DNA of 64,000 nt from CAVVYJ01 sp963752495 (GTDB lineage: Bacteria; Pseudomonadota; Gammaproteobacteria; Burkholderiales; Methylophilaceae). The notes beneath the pieces were generated by a model. It was not told the DNA's origin, did not search any database, and saw nothing but the letters and a program-made list of their open reading frames with translations. This document shows positions 29,729 to 38,270 of this stretch, in pieces. Within the stretch, counting starts at the first letter, position 1, and each line of letters begins with the position of its first letter. The stretch spans positions 28,905-92,904 of the forward strand of contig CAVVYJ010000008.1 in NCBI GenBank assembly GCA_963752495.1, in the 5' to 3' direction. A program made the position numbers and the translations under genes.

Positions 29729-30640
29729 TTATTCTGGTGGAAGCTTTGTTTCGTGCGGCGTAATCAAACTTTTCTGAAGCATCGCCTTCCGACTTTCAGG
29801 AGTTTCTAAGCTCACGCGACCAATCACTCCGTGCCGATAATCAGTAAGAAATGTCACAGCGGTTTTTTCCATGTCCCATAGGCCATCATGTCGTTTGTAA
29901 GAGCGGCGCTTGGCAATGGCCTCAAGTAAATCTACGCCATCCATCTCATTCACATCGAGTTTCATAGAATCTAGCTTATAACGAGTATTAAGCAATGCAG
30001 GATAACTTTTAAGTAAATTGTTGGCTAAAAAGACTGCCACATCCTCATCTATTACCGCATTGCGGCCAATCGCATGGCTGGCTGCGAGCATATAGCCGTC
30101 GCAGTCATGTTCTATTTTTGGCCACATCATGCCTGGTGTGTCGATAATGCTCATCGTGTCATCCAAATCAAACCTTTGCTGGCTCTTGGTCACGGCGGGC
30201 TCATCACCCACTTTGGCGATGCGGCGATTCAATAGTGCGTTCATCAATGTGGATTTCCCCACGTTAGGGATGCCCATAATCATCATGCGGAGGGGCTTTA
30301 AATGCGTGCCTCGATGAGGCGTCAATTTTTTAGCAAGCGCAGGGATTTTTTTTGCATCCCCAGCTTTTTTGCAACTTAGCGCAACCGCTTTGGTATTGGG
30401 CTGTGCATTAAAGTAATTAAGCCATGCCTGAGTCACTTCCGGGTCGGCTAGATCCGCTTTATTCAAAATTTTTAAATTCGGGCGCTGACGAAAAAGTCGC
30501 ATCTCGTCAATCATTGGGTTGTGGCTTGCAGCGGGCAGACGTGCATCTAGCACTTCGATGACGATGTCGACGAACTCCATGGTTTCCTCTGCCTTTTTTC
30601 TTGCAGAGGTCATGTGACCGGGGTACCACTGTATAGCCAT
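29729..30640 (-). CDS. rbgA: Ribosome biogenesis GTPase RbgA/YlqF
   Basis: 303 residues. A circularly permuted GTPase: the G4 motif NKAD (about 62) precedes G1 (GIPNVGKSTL, about 123) and G3 (DTPG, about 170). The N-terminal WYPGHMTSARKK motif is diagnostic of YlqF/RbgA. It acts in late assembly of the 50S subunit in other bacteria. The gene ends 67 bases before the kdpD-like start on the same strand. Confidence 0.92.
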   Translation of the reverse strand: MAIQWYPGHMTSARKKAEETMEFVDIVIEVLDARLPAASHNPMIDEMRLFRQRPNLKILNKADLADPEVTQAWLNYFNAQPNTKAVALSCKKAGDAKKIPALAKKLTPHRGTHLKPLRMMIMGIPNVGKSTLMNALLNRRIAKVGDEPAVTKSQQRFDLDDTMSIIDTPGMMWPKIEHDCDGYMLAASHAIGRNAVIDEDVAVFLANNLLKSYPALLNTRYKLDSMKLDVNEMDGVDLLEAIAKRRSYKRHDGLWDMEKTAVTFLTDYRHGVIGRVSLETPESRKAMLQKSLITPHETKLPPE

Positions 30641-30693
30641 AATGAATGTTAAATGTTGTGTGCGACACTCATTTTAACATTTAGACAGATGTT

Positions 30694-31182
30694 TTAATGA
30701 TTCTTTCTTTCCATGCGCTCCTGCTTTCTTTGCATGCGTTTTTTGCGGAAGTTTTCACGCTCTTCGGGGCTCATGTTTTTAATACGCTCACGAAACTTTT
30801 GTTTTTGTTCTGGCGATAATTGACGCCACTTTTCACGTAAAGCTTTTCTCTCTTCTGGCGGAAGTTTTCTAAATTCACGTATTCTTTCTTTGACTAATGC
30901 TTTGTCCTCATCACTTAAATTCTTATAGCGGTGTAACTTTTCTTTTGTTTGCTCACGCTGTTCGGGGGGCATGTTCGCCCAGCGCTCTGCGCCTTTGCTC
31001 AAACGCTCTTGACGCTCAGGCGGGAAATCGTTCCAGCGGTCTTTAACCGAATTTAAGGTTTCCTGCTGTGCTGGCGTGAGTGATTCCCATGTAACACCAG
31101 CAGCCAAGGCCTGCTGCATTGTGAGCAGGCTAAGCCAAAACAGTAGGTTAATAACATGCCTGATAATAAAAGTATCTTTCAT
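30694..31182 (-). CDS. DUF3106 exported protein
   Basis: 162 residues with a signal peptide (hydrophobic to about residue 27, ending QQALAAG). The mature part is highly charged and made of repeated helical units of the form LSPEQKQKFRERIKNMSPEE and LPPEERKALREKW. This is the DUF3106 family, built much like periplasmic LTxxQ-type stress proteins, but its role is unknown. Its ATG overlaps the stop of the previous gene (ATGA), so it is translated as the last gene of the sigma-factor operon. Confidence 0.85.
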   Translation of the reverse strand: MKDTFIIRHVINLLFWLSLLTMQQALAAGVTWESLTPAQQETLNSVKDRWNDFPPERQERLSKGAERWANMPPEQREQTKEKLHRYKNLSDEDKALVKERIREFRKLPPEERKALREKWRQLSPEQKQKFRERIKNMSPEERENFRKKRMQRKQERMERKNH

Positions 31183-31406
31183 TTTTTTACTCCTGCTTCT
31201 GCGTTGTTTTGCGATTTGTTCGCAGGCGCAGATTTGTTTTCAAACTCTTTTATTGCGGCTTCAAAAGAAGCTTGGTCATCTTCATCGAGCTCACCTAGCA
31301 ACTCGATTAAATCAATGGGTAAATCATCATTTTCCCGTGCATACACGCCAAAAGAATAAATTAAAATACCGGCTACGAGCCAATATCTAAGCGGCGTTTG
31401 CGGCAT
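31179..31406 (-). CDS. Small acidic single-pass membrane or exported protein
   Basis: About 75 residues from the ATG at 31406 (MPQTPLRYWLVAGILIYSFG); a longer frame begins at 31454 but would overlap the previous gene more deeply. A hydrophobic segment at about 8-22 is followed by an acidic tail (LIELLGELDEDDQASFEAA). I recognise no family. It sits between DUF3619 and DUF3106 genes, overlapping both, so translational coupling is likely. The role may be an accessory in the sigma/anti-sigma system, which is inference from position. Confidence 0.6.
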   Translation of the reverse strand: MPQTPLRYWLVAGILIYSFGVYARENDDLPIDLIELLGELDEDDQASFEAAIKEFENKSAPANKSQNNAEAGVKK

Positions 31407-31755
31407 CTTCTTTTTCTTCAATTTCGTCCATCCAAACGTAAAAACCGGGGTCACTCAGCGCCTCTAATTCATCGGGATTTTCAATCAGTTCCAGCATGGC
31501 GGTTTGGTCAGTCGCTGCACTGCCATTTGTATGTAAATATGGCAGTGCTAGCATAACTGCAAACACGCTGCACAAAGCCAAACCTGCAGCAGGCAACAAA
31601 TAGTTTGCTTTGAACCATGCACTTATACCTGACGGCTGCAGTGCCTGACGACGTATTTCTTGCAGACGTTTTTTGGTGTCGGCATCTAAATTTTTTGCAC
31701 TGCTTTGTAGGGCGTTTTTGATGCGCTCTTCCAAATTAGACTGTTCCCGATTCAT
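31387..31755 (-). CDS. DUF3619 protein, probable anti-sigma partner
   Basis: 122 residues. A cytoplasmic helical N-terminus (LEERIKNALQSSAKNLDADT) is followed by one membrane helix at about 52-72 and an acidic C-terminus. This matches the DUF3619 family, found next to ECF sigma factors in betaproteobacteria. The topology and ATGA overlap with the sigma gene fit an anti-sigma factor; no biochemical proof is visible in the sequence. Confidence 0.8.
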   Translation of the reverse strand: MNREQSNLEERIKNALQSSAKNLDADTKKRLQEIRRQALQPSGISAWFKANYLLPAAGLALCSVFAVMLALPYLHTNGSAATDQTAMLELIENPDELEALSDPGFYVWMDEIEEKEDAANAA

Positions 31756-32276
31756 ATCAAATGATCCTTTAAAATATCCCGCAATTTTTCTAAGGCGCGC
31801 GCGTAGTGCGTTTTAACGCTACTTTCAGAACACTGCATGGCTTTTGCGGTATCGCCGATGTCCATGCCTTCCCACAGTCGCAGCAAAAAAACCTGTTGCT
31901 GTCTAAGGGGCAAGTTGCTTAACGCATTATTTAAGCTTTGCATAAATTGTGCATCTTGCAGTTTAAAATCCGGCATCACATTCGTTTCTGCAGGCAACTG
32001 TTCCAGCATGTCGTCATGTTCATCATCTTCCGAATCCAAGTGTAGCCAGCTGCGAAAGCGATTACGTACTTGCTGGCGACGATGCCAATCCAGAATGCGT
32101 GACTCAAGTATGCTGTAAAAGAGCGGTTTCCAGCTTGCTTTTTCATGAGTGCTATATTTCTGCACCAGCTTGATCATGGCGTCTTGCACAATATCCAAAG
32201 CGTCTTCGCGGTTGCCTGTCGCAAAATGCGCCATGCGAAAGGCACGACTTTCGATCTCAGCTAAAAAAGACTCCAT
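31752..32276 (-). CDS. ECF-type RNA polymerase sigma factor
   Basis: 174 residues. Region 2 contains FRMAHFATGNREDALDIVQD and region 4 LPLRQQQVFLLRLWEGMDIG with a helix-turn-helix (MQCSESSVKTHYARALEKL). This is the minimal two-domain extracytoplasmic function sigma layout. It heads a four-gene operon (DUF3619, small protein, DUF3106) with overlapping starts and stops, so it may be autoregulated. The target genes are unknown; the divergent or upstream repeat-protein gene at 32325 is a candidate. Confidence 0.88.
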   Translation of the reverse strand: MESFLAEIESRAFRMAHFATGNREDALDIVQDAMIKLVQKYSTHEKASWKPLFYSILESRILDWHRRQQVRNRFRSWLHLDSEDDEHDDMLEQLPAETNVMPDFKLQDAQFMQSLNNALSNLPLRQQQVFLLRLWEGMDIGDTAKAMQCSESSVKTHYARALEKLRDILKDHLI

Positions 32277-32324
32277 TAGCAGTTCATTTCAATCAATCGT
32301 GCCTCTCTCTATCTCGCTAAACAA

Positions 32325-32768
32325 TTAGCTACGACGTTTTGCGCGCTTATCCAATCGTTTGTTAATGCGCTCACCTTTTGCATCCAGGCGATTATCTGCG
32401 TGGTCACCGCGACGGTCTAGGCGATTATCGATACGGTCACCTTTTTTATCCAAGCGGTTATCAATGCGGTCACCCTTATTTCTCAGGTGTTCGGCACGTT
32501 TTTCGTGACCGTTTGCTTCGGCTCTGTCAGCTTTGCGGTCCATGCGATCTTCTACACGGTCTCCACGGTTATCTAAGCGGTCTTCAATTCGATCCCCACG
32601 CTTATCTAAATGCTCTTCGCGGCGGTCCCCGCGGTTATCTAAACGTTCTTCAATACGGTCGCCACGCTTATCTAAATCTACCTTAGCAGCATTGGAATCT
32701 TCTGCAAAAGCGCTGGCTGAGACGATTAAAGCCATTGCTGCTTGTGCGATGATGAGAGATGTTTTCAT
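32325..32768 (-). CDS. Secreted hendecad (11-residue) repeat protein
   Basis: 147 residues with a cleavable signal peptide (SASAFA near residue 22). From residue 32 the mature protein is a tandem array of 11-residue units such as LDKRGDRIEER, LDNRGDRVEDR, LRNKGDRIDNR and LDKKGDRIDNR, about nine in all, interrupted once by MDRKADRAEANGHEKRAEH. At the DNA level this is a 33-base repeat. Almost every position is charged apart from one Leu and one Ile/Val per unit. An 11-residue period predicts a long straight helix or coiled coil. I recognise no family. A strong AAGGAG site lies before the ATG. The opposite-strand frames are shadows of the repeat. Confidence 0.8.
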   Translation of the reverse strand: MKTSLIIAQAAMALIVSASAFAEDSNAAKVDLDKRGDRIEERLDNRGDRREEHLDKRGDRIEDRLDNRGDRVEDRMDRKADRAEANGHEKRAEHLRNKGDRIDNRLDKKGDRIDNRLDRRGDHADNRLDAKGERINKRLDKRAKRRS

Positions 32769-32985
32769 TATTCACTCCTTTTTAGTTGATATTGGGGACA
32801 ATATTGCAGCCCTTACTACACGAAACGCAGTCGATTAATGTTTGACGACAGTGATTTTATAAATATTTTAATGCGGTTGAAAATTAATTTAGCTGAATGC
32901 TAACAGATTGAGGCAATGGCTAGGAAATGCTGGCAACTAGAAAACGTTGTGGAGTAACGTGTTAAAGCTTTTATGTTGTCGAGAA

Positions 32986-35166
32986 TTAGCGTGTTGTGCG
33001 CTTTTTAGAGACTTCAACGGCTTTTAAATTTGGCATAGTGAGTTTTTTATTGGAAATCACCAAATGTTCGATGGTTTGTGCCGGCGCAGGTGGGCTAAAG
33101 TAATAACCCTGAATTTGGTCACAACCACGCGCTGCCAGATAAGCTACTTGCTCGGATGTCTCAACGCCTTCGGCAACGACTTTTAAGCTCAGGTTTTTTG
33201 CCAGCGATATGATGGTATCGACGATAGGTGCTTTGTTTTTACTCAAAACAATATCGTCAGTAAATACTTTATCAATCTTTAGCGTATCCAAAGGCAGACT
33301 GTTGAGGTAAGAAAGGCTGGAATAACCCGTTCCAAAATCGTCTACAGAAAGTTTAATACCTAGCGCTTTAATTTCGTGCAGCGATTTCAGGGCGCTACTC
33401 GTGTCGCTCATGAACAGACTTTCTGTGAGTTCAAATTCTAAATACTCAGCTTTCATACCAGTTTCAACTAGTATGGCTTTAATAGACTCGACCAGATTGC
33501 TTTGTTTAAACTGGCGTGCAGATAAGTTGACTGACATCAGTAGCTCGCCAAGCCCTGTTTTTTGCCATGCTACGGCTTGCTTGCAGGCGTTTCGCAATAC
33601 CCACTCGCCAATCGGTAAAATGAGGCCGGTTTCTTCTGAAAGTGCGATAAAGTCACCAGGTGATACTGTGCCAAGCTCTTCATTATTCCAACGAATCAGC
33701 GCTTCTACGCCTACAATTTGACCCGACACCAAGTCTACTTTTGGTTGATACAGTAGCAAGAACTCATCACGTTCAAGCGCTCTGCGCAAGAGTGCTTCCA
33801 TCCGCATGCGGCCGGCTGCTTTTTCATTCATTGCTTGCGTAAAGAATTGAAAATTATTTCTGCCTAACTCTTTAGCGCGGTACATAGCAACATCGGCATG
33901 CTTCACAAGCGCTTCGGCGGAGGCACCATCATTAGGGTAAACCGATATGCCCACGCTGCAGGTGATTGAGAGATCTTGTCTATTAACTTTCATCGGTGCC
34001 GATACAGATTCAATCATGCGATTCAAAACACCTATCTTAAGATTTTCATCAATATCGCCCTGCAAAATAACAATAAATTCATCACCGCCAAAGCGTGCCA
34101 CAGTGTCAGTTTCTCGGATGCTGGCTTGCAGGCGTTTAGAGATTTGTACGAGCAAATCATCGCCTGCATGGTGTCCCATGCTGTCGTTAATATATTTAAA
34201 GCGGTCCAGATCGATAAAGAGCACCCACGCCGGGTTGCCGGTTCTGTCACTGTGTTCCATGGCTTGGCGAATGCGGTCTTGAAGCAGGATACGATTAGGC
34301 AACCCTGTTAGCGTGTCATACTGCGCCTGCATTAAAAGCTGTTCTTCACGGTCATGTGCCGATATCACAATGCCAATGCGGCTCGCAAGTTCGCGGAACT
34401 CGCTCCAATGGTTATTGTTCTCATCAAGTGCTGATTTGCTACCCACGGCAAGAAATGCGCACATTTTGCTTTGCCAGAAAACAGGCACGGTCCAAATAAA
34501 ATTTTCGCCTAATTCCGCAGCAAAGCTCTCATGGACGAATTTGCTCTGCATGCTGCATTCACTCACCTTACCTTGACCATAGGATTTGATGATGTTGATT
34601 TCTCTGCTAGGAATGGCGATGCGCGCAGAGGTTAGTGCTGCGCTACCAGAAATATCCACGCTGCATTGTATCTCTGAACCTTCTTTTTCATCCAGACGGT
34701 AGATATAGAAGGATGCCTCCGGGTTAAGTGCTTGCATCCTTGTCATTACGCGACCAATCAACTCTTCCACATCTAGTTTTGTAACGATTTCTCGATCAAT
34801 TGTTGAAAGTGAACGTTGCGATTCGAGTTGATGCTTGATATGGGATGACATGCTGTTAAAAGCATTTGCCAGTTCAGTAAACTCCGAGGTGCCGTCAACT
34901 TTCACCTCGACGTAATCTCCTTTGGATATTTTTTTTGTACCGTCAATGAGCCGCTCAAGCGGCACCATGGTTCTTCTGACTTGCATTAGACTCAACAGCC
35001 CAACGATGAGCAAGCTTAAGAGTGCAATCCAGATATAACCTCCGCTGCCAATTAAACTCCCATAGATATCTGCAGAGATTGGATAGCGACGGGTAGTTTC
35101 GTAAAGCCAATGATTCACCATTAAAAGCACCGTTAAGATAAAGCTCCCAAGCGCCGCTATTCGCAT
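32986..35166 (-). CDS. GGDEF-EAL signalling protein, main part (cut off from its sensor by indels)
   Basis: The 726-codon frame begins with an ATG at 35166 and encodes the second membrane helix (about 45-65), a HAMP domain ([20 protein letters not shown]), a GAF-like domain (about 115-270), a GGDEF domain with intact RFGGDEF, and an EAL domain with EALIRW and [13 protein letters not shown]. It could therefore make and break cyclic di-GMP. The first 40 codons are probably the wrong frame of the original gene: in the real frame [14 protein letters not shown] continues from the sensor half at 35186-35836. See that entry for the indels. Confidence 0.85.
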   Translation of the reverse strand: MRIAALGSFILTVLLMVNHWLYETTRRYPISADIYGSLIGSGGYIWIALLSLLIVGLLSLMQVRRTMVPLERLIDGTKKISKGDYVEVKVDGTSEFTELANAFNSMSSHIKHQLESQRSLSTIDREIVTKLDVEELIGRVMTRMQALNPEASFYIYRLDEKEGSEIQCSVDISGSAALTSARIAIPSREINIIKSYGQGKVSECSMQSKFVHESFAAELGENFIWTVPVFWQSKMCAFLAVGSKSALDENNNHWSEFRELASRIGIVISAHDREEQLLMQAQYDTLTGLPNRILLQDRIRQAMEHSDRTGNPAWVLFIDLDRFKYINDSMGHHAGDDLLVQISKRLQASIRETDTVARFGGDEFIVILQGDIDENLKIGVLNRMIESVSAPMKVNRQDLSITCSVGISVYPNDGASAEALVKHADVAMYRAKELGRNNFQFFTQAMNEKAAGRMRMEALLRRALERDEFLLLYQPKVDLVSGQIVGVEALIRWNNEELGTVSPGDFIALSEETGLILPIGEWVLRNACKQAVAWQKTGLGELLMSVNLSARQFKQSNLVESIKAILVETGMKAEYLEFELTESLFMSDTSSALKSLHEIKALGIKLSVDDFGTGYSSLSYLNSLPLDTLKIDKVFTDDIVLSKNKAPIVDTIISLAKNLSLKVVAEGVETSEQVAYLAARGCDQIQGYYFSPPAPAQTIEHLVISNKKLTMPNLKAVEVSKKRTTR

Positions 35167-35185
35167 CTTTTGCAGCTGTTGTTTT

Positions 35186-35836
35186 TTAGCGCGGCATTTT
35201 CTTCTTTAGAGCAAAACAGTCTGGTTTTTGCTCTCCTGAAAGTTGATAGACACAAATGCTGACGTCATCAGGATAATCTGCTTTATTGCCCCACATAAAT
35301 TCAGGGTTGAGCTCTGCCACAAAAAGCGTTTCCATGTACTTGGTTTTTTGGCGCGGCATGGCCAGATATACTGCAGGAGCATCTTTCGCGTTATCGGCGG
35401 GGATAACAATAAGATGTGGACGGTATTCATGAATATTCACAATAGTGTTGCGAATAATGGCTTCAAATGAGTTTAAGAGTCGATCTGCCTCACCATACTT
35501 GGTTAAGATTTCGCCATTAAGCTTTAGTTGAACGAGCGAGCGAAACATCGGCAACTTTAGCGTGTCAATGGTAGGCTTTTGTTGATCACTGGAAGCGATG
35601 AGTTCCGAAAATTGCTTTAACTTTTCGCTTGCTAAAGATAAATTGGAAAATGTCGCTAAGGCGTAACTTTGGCTTTTATCTACCAGCGATTTGTGTTCAT
35701 AATTATTTACGAGCTCAAATGTTGCATGGCGAGATAAACCTGTCATGAGCGAGGCGGGGATTGCCGCTGCGAGCAGCAGCAACAGCGCCACACGTTGGGC
35801 GACCTTGCTTTTTAAAAATGTCCCTGAAATTTTCAT
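35186..35836 (-). pseudogene. N-terminal sensor half of the same GGDEF-EAL gene
   Basis: 216 codons: membrane helix at about 14-36, then a periplasmic sensor (NLSLASEKLKQFSELI) ending DDVSICVYQLSGEQKPDCF. The frame stops just after. Reading neighbouring frames shows the missing link as [12 protein letters not shown], then [18 protein letters not shown], then [12 protein letters not shown] in the downstream gene. I infer one missing base near 35209, one extra base near 35176 and one extra base near 35120. Joined, the gene would be about 950 codons (32986-35836). The start at 35836 lies only 6 bases after the stop of the pseudopilin gene. Confidence 0.7.
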
Positions 35837-35842
35837 GAAGCT

Positions 35843-36338
35843 TTAATAGTTTTTAGCTAAATCAATATACTTTCCATCATTTGCCCGTATTACATCATCT
35901 AGGCTTTCTGGTGTTGGTAATTTGAGTTTTACTTACGCCATCCTTGCCCATGCTGTACAAATCAAAATCAGAGTTTAAAGGGTTAAGTTTTTTATCTTTA
36001 CGGTTGCCACCTTTCCCTTGTTTGTTAAACAAGTTCAGGTACATGGTAAGGTTTTTCCCAAGGATCTAATTTACCCGCAAGGCCAATATCTGCAAGGGTT
36101 TCCGGGTAGGTGCGCCTATCATCCCAATAAATTTTTATTCTAACGCTCATCATGGCGATGTCTTGAACTGCCAATTAAACTCTTGCCTTCTCTTATAATC
36201 AGCATAGGCGGGAATTGCGATTTTCGCCAATACGCCAATAATGGCCAAAACCATCAGTAGCTCTATTAGGGTAAAGCCTTTATTAGCAATTGTTTGCAGC
36301 TGTTGGATGTGTCTTTGTTTTTTCATAATATCAATCAT
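35843..36338 (-). pseudogene. GspG-like type II secretion/type IV pseudopilin, broken by frameshifts
   Basis: A prepilin N-terminus is clear: [20 protein letters not shown], with cleavage after Gly and Glu at +5. After [11 protein letters not shown] the frame is lost at about 36160. The other frames continue the protein as [20 protein letters not shown] and TYPETLADIGLAGKLDPW, then YLNLFNKQGKGGNRKDKK with LNPLNSDFDLYSMGKDG, then PESLDDVIRANDGKYIDLA ending at TAA 35843-35845. The DPW...KPY and DFDLYSMGKDG motifs are typical of GspG. I count three indels (one deletion, two insertions). No other secretion genes are nearby. The reported 62-codon frame is just the first part; the start may be the Met at 36326. 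Confidence 0.75.
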
Positions 36339-36608
36339 CTTATAAAAATCAATCTAAGTTTAAATAAGATTCAGCAATTTATATGCCAAGATGGCAGGGC
36401 TGCCCATCAGCTTTATAACGGCAATAAGCCAGTAAAATTGAGCCTTCCGGGCATATAAGCAGGTATTAACTTAGGCAATAGATAAGTGTGACATACGTAT
36501 TAGTGTCAAAATGTCGGCATTAACGTTACTAAAATGGCTTAGTTTGGACTATTAGGTAAATTCACACACTCAAGGTTAGATTGAATGCGTTTTCAATTAA
36601 AATAGCGT

Positions 36609-37428
36609 ATGCAAAATATCCCCGAAATTAGGCCGAACCAATCGATTGAGCTCTTGAAAGCGCTGCATATCCTTACCCGCGACGGCAAGTTGAATCAGGA
36701 TAGTCGTCGCAAGCTTAAACAGGTTTACCATTTGGTCAATTTTATTCAGCCCTTGTTTGATGATATACGCGAACAGAATGGCGACGTGACGTTGGTGGAC
36801 CACGGCGCTGGAAAATCATATTTGGGTTTTATTCTGTACGATTTGCTGCTTAAACAACACAATAATGGCCAAGTTATTGGCATTGAAACGCGTGCGGATT
36901 TAGTTGAAAAATCGCAAACGTTGGCTAAACTTTGCGGGTTCGATCGTATGGATTTTCAACATTTAACAGTTGAACAGTCTATTCAATCTAATGCGTTTGC
37001 CAGACCGCGTAGATATTGTCACTGCGCTGCATGCCTGTAATACGGCAACAGATGATGCGATTCAGTTTGGCTTAAAAAAGCACGCAAAATATATAGTGCT
37101 GGTACCATGCTGTCAGGCCGAAGTTGCAGAAGTATTACGGCAGCATAAAAATGAAAGTCTGAGTAAAACACCACTTTCAGAAATTTGGCGACATCCAATC
37201 CACACACGCGAGTTTGGTAGCCAAATCACCAACGTATTGCGCTGCCTGCAACTAGAGGCGCACGGCTACAACGTGACGGTCACCGAGCTGGTCGGTTGGG
37301 AGCACTCTATGAAAAATGAGCTGATTATCGCCAAATATACCGGTCAGCCGCGCAAAAACGCACGCGAGAGAATGCAGGCGATTTTAGAGCAATTTAACTT
37401 GCAAGATTTAAACCGGCGCTTTGAATGA
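36609..37428 (+). pseudogene. SAM-dependent methyltransferase (Methyltransf_32-like), one frameshift
   Basis: The first frame (36609-37040) carries VDHGAGKSYLGFILYDLL, the SAM-binding glycine loop, and VIGIETRADLVE. It then loses phase. Removing one T from TTT at 36996-36998 joins it to LPDRVDIVTALHACNTATD and VPCCQAEVAEVL, with the second frame ending at 37428. The repaired product is about 272 residues. The DHGAGKS and ALHACNTATD/PCCQ pattern matches methyltransferases related to the eukaryotic METTL25/GSTCD group; the substrate is unknown. The stop overlaps the ligE start (ATGA), so the genes are coupled. Confidence 0.75.
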
Positions 37429-38270
37429 TACGCCGTAAGACCGCATGGATATTGGCTTTCAGCCTATGTTTTTTTTGGACTTTTGTCTGCATTGGCAAAG
37501 AGTCAGGCACAGTTTTGCTGGCCGAAGTTTATCAGCGCGGTATCAATATTCAGGAATATTTAATCAGTGAAAAGTATGATGGCGTGCGCGCGGTTTGGGA
37601 TGGTAAAAAGTTTGTTTCACGCGCTGGAAACCCAATCAATGCGCCTGATTGGTTTACAAAAGGGTTCCCAAAAACTCCGCTAGATGGCGAGTTATGGCTT
37701 GGCTATGGCAAATTCGATGCGCTTTCTGGTGCGGTGCGCAAAGACGTGCCAATTGACGAAGAATGGAAAAGTATTGCGTATATGGTGTTTGAGCTGCCAA
37801 ATGCTCAAGGTAACTTTGAAGCGCGTGCCAAACGCATTGTCGAAATTGTCAAAACAGCGAATATTCCACAGCTTAAAGCCGTGCAACAGTTTCGTATTAA
37901 AGACGAAAGCGCACTTAAACAGCAACTTAAAAAAATTGTAGCAGCTGGTGGCGAGGGGCTGATGCTGCATCGCGCCGATGCGGCTTACGTGACGGGTCGC
38001 AGCGACGTGTTGCTGAAATTAAAACCACAATATGATGCCGAGGCGAAAGTGATTGAACATATTCCGGGCAAAGGGAAATTTAAGGGCAAGTTGGGTGCGT
38101 TGCTGGTGGAAACGCCAGAAGGTGTTCGCTTTAAACTCGGCACAGGGCTTAGCGAGGCACAACGCGCAAACCCGCCTAGCATAGGTAGCTTAGTCACTTA
38201 TCGTTATCGCGATGTGACTAAGAAAGGCAAACCAAAATTTGCCAGTTTTATGCGAGAGCGACACGATTGA
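37425..38270 (+). CDS. ligE: Exported ATP-dependent DNA ligase LigE
   Basis: 281 residues. A signal peptide (about 1-25, ending VCIGKES) is followed by a minimal ATP-dependent ligase: motif I EKYDGVRA with the nucleotidyl Lys at about 50, motif III LDGELWLGYG, motif IV GGEGLMLHR and motif V LLKLKPQYDAEA, then an OB domain ending RYRDVTKKGKPKFASF. Lig E enzymes lack extra domains and are predicted periplasmic; they are linked to biofilm DNA and uptake in relatives such as Neisseria. The ATG overlaps the methyltransferase stop and its TGA overlaps the hrpA start. Confidence 0.9.
   Translation: MIRRKTAWILAFSLCFFWTFVCIGKESGTVLLAEVYQRGINIQEYLISEKYDGVRAVWDGKKFVSRAGNPINAPDWFTKGFPKTPLDGELWLGYGKFDALSGAVRKDVPIDEEWKSIAYMVFELPNAQGNFEARAKRIVEIVKTANIPQLKAVQQFRIKDESALKQQLKKIVAAGGEGLMLHRADAAYVTGRSDVLLKLKPQYDAEAKVIEHIPGKGKFKGKLGALLVETPEGVRFKLGTGLSEAQRANPPSIGSLVTYRYRDVTKKGKPKFASFMRERHD

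Noticed and set aside
32325..32768. A tandem 33-base repeat that could be mistaken for a CRISPR array
   Set aside because: Units are adjacent with no unique spacers, vary in sequence and are in frame for an 11-residue protein repeat with a signal peptide.
36383..36408. A GGCAGGGCTGCC stretch resembling part of a cyclic di-GMP (GEMM) riboswitch, near cyclic di-GMP genes
   Set aside because: The other conserved segments of the aptamer are not found on either strand, and the strand and position do not suit a leader.
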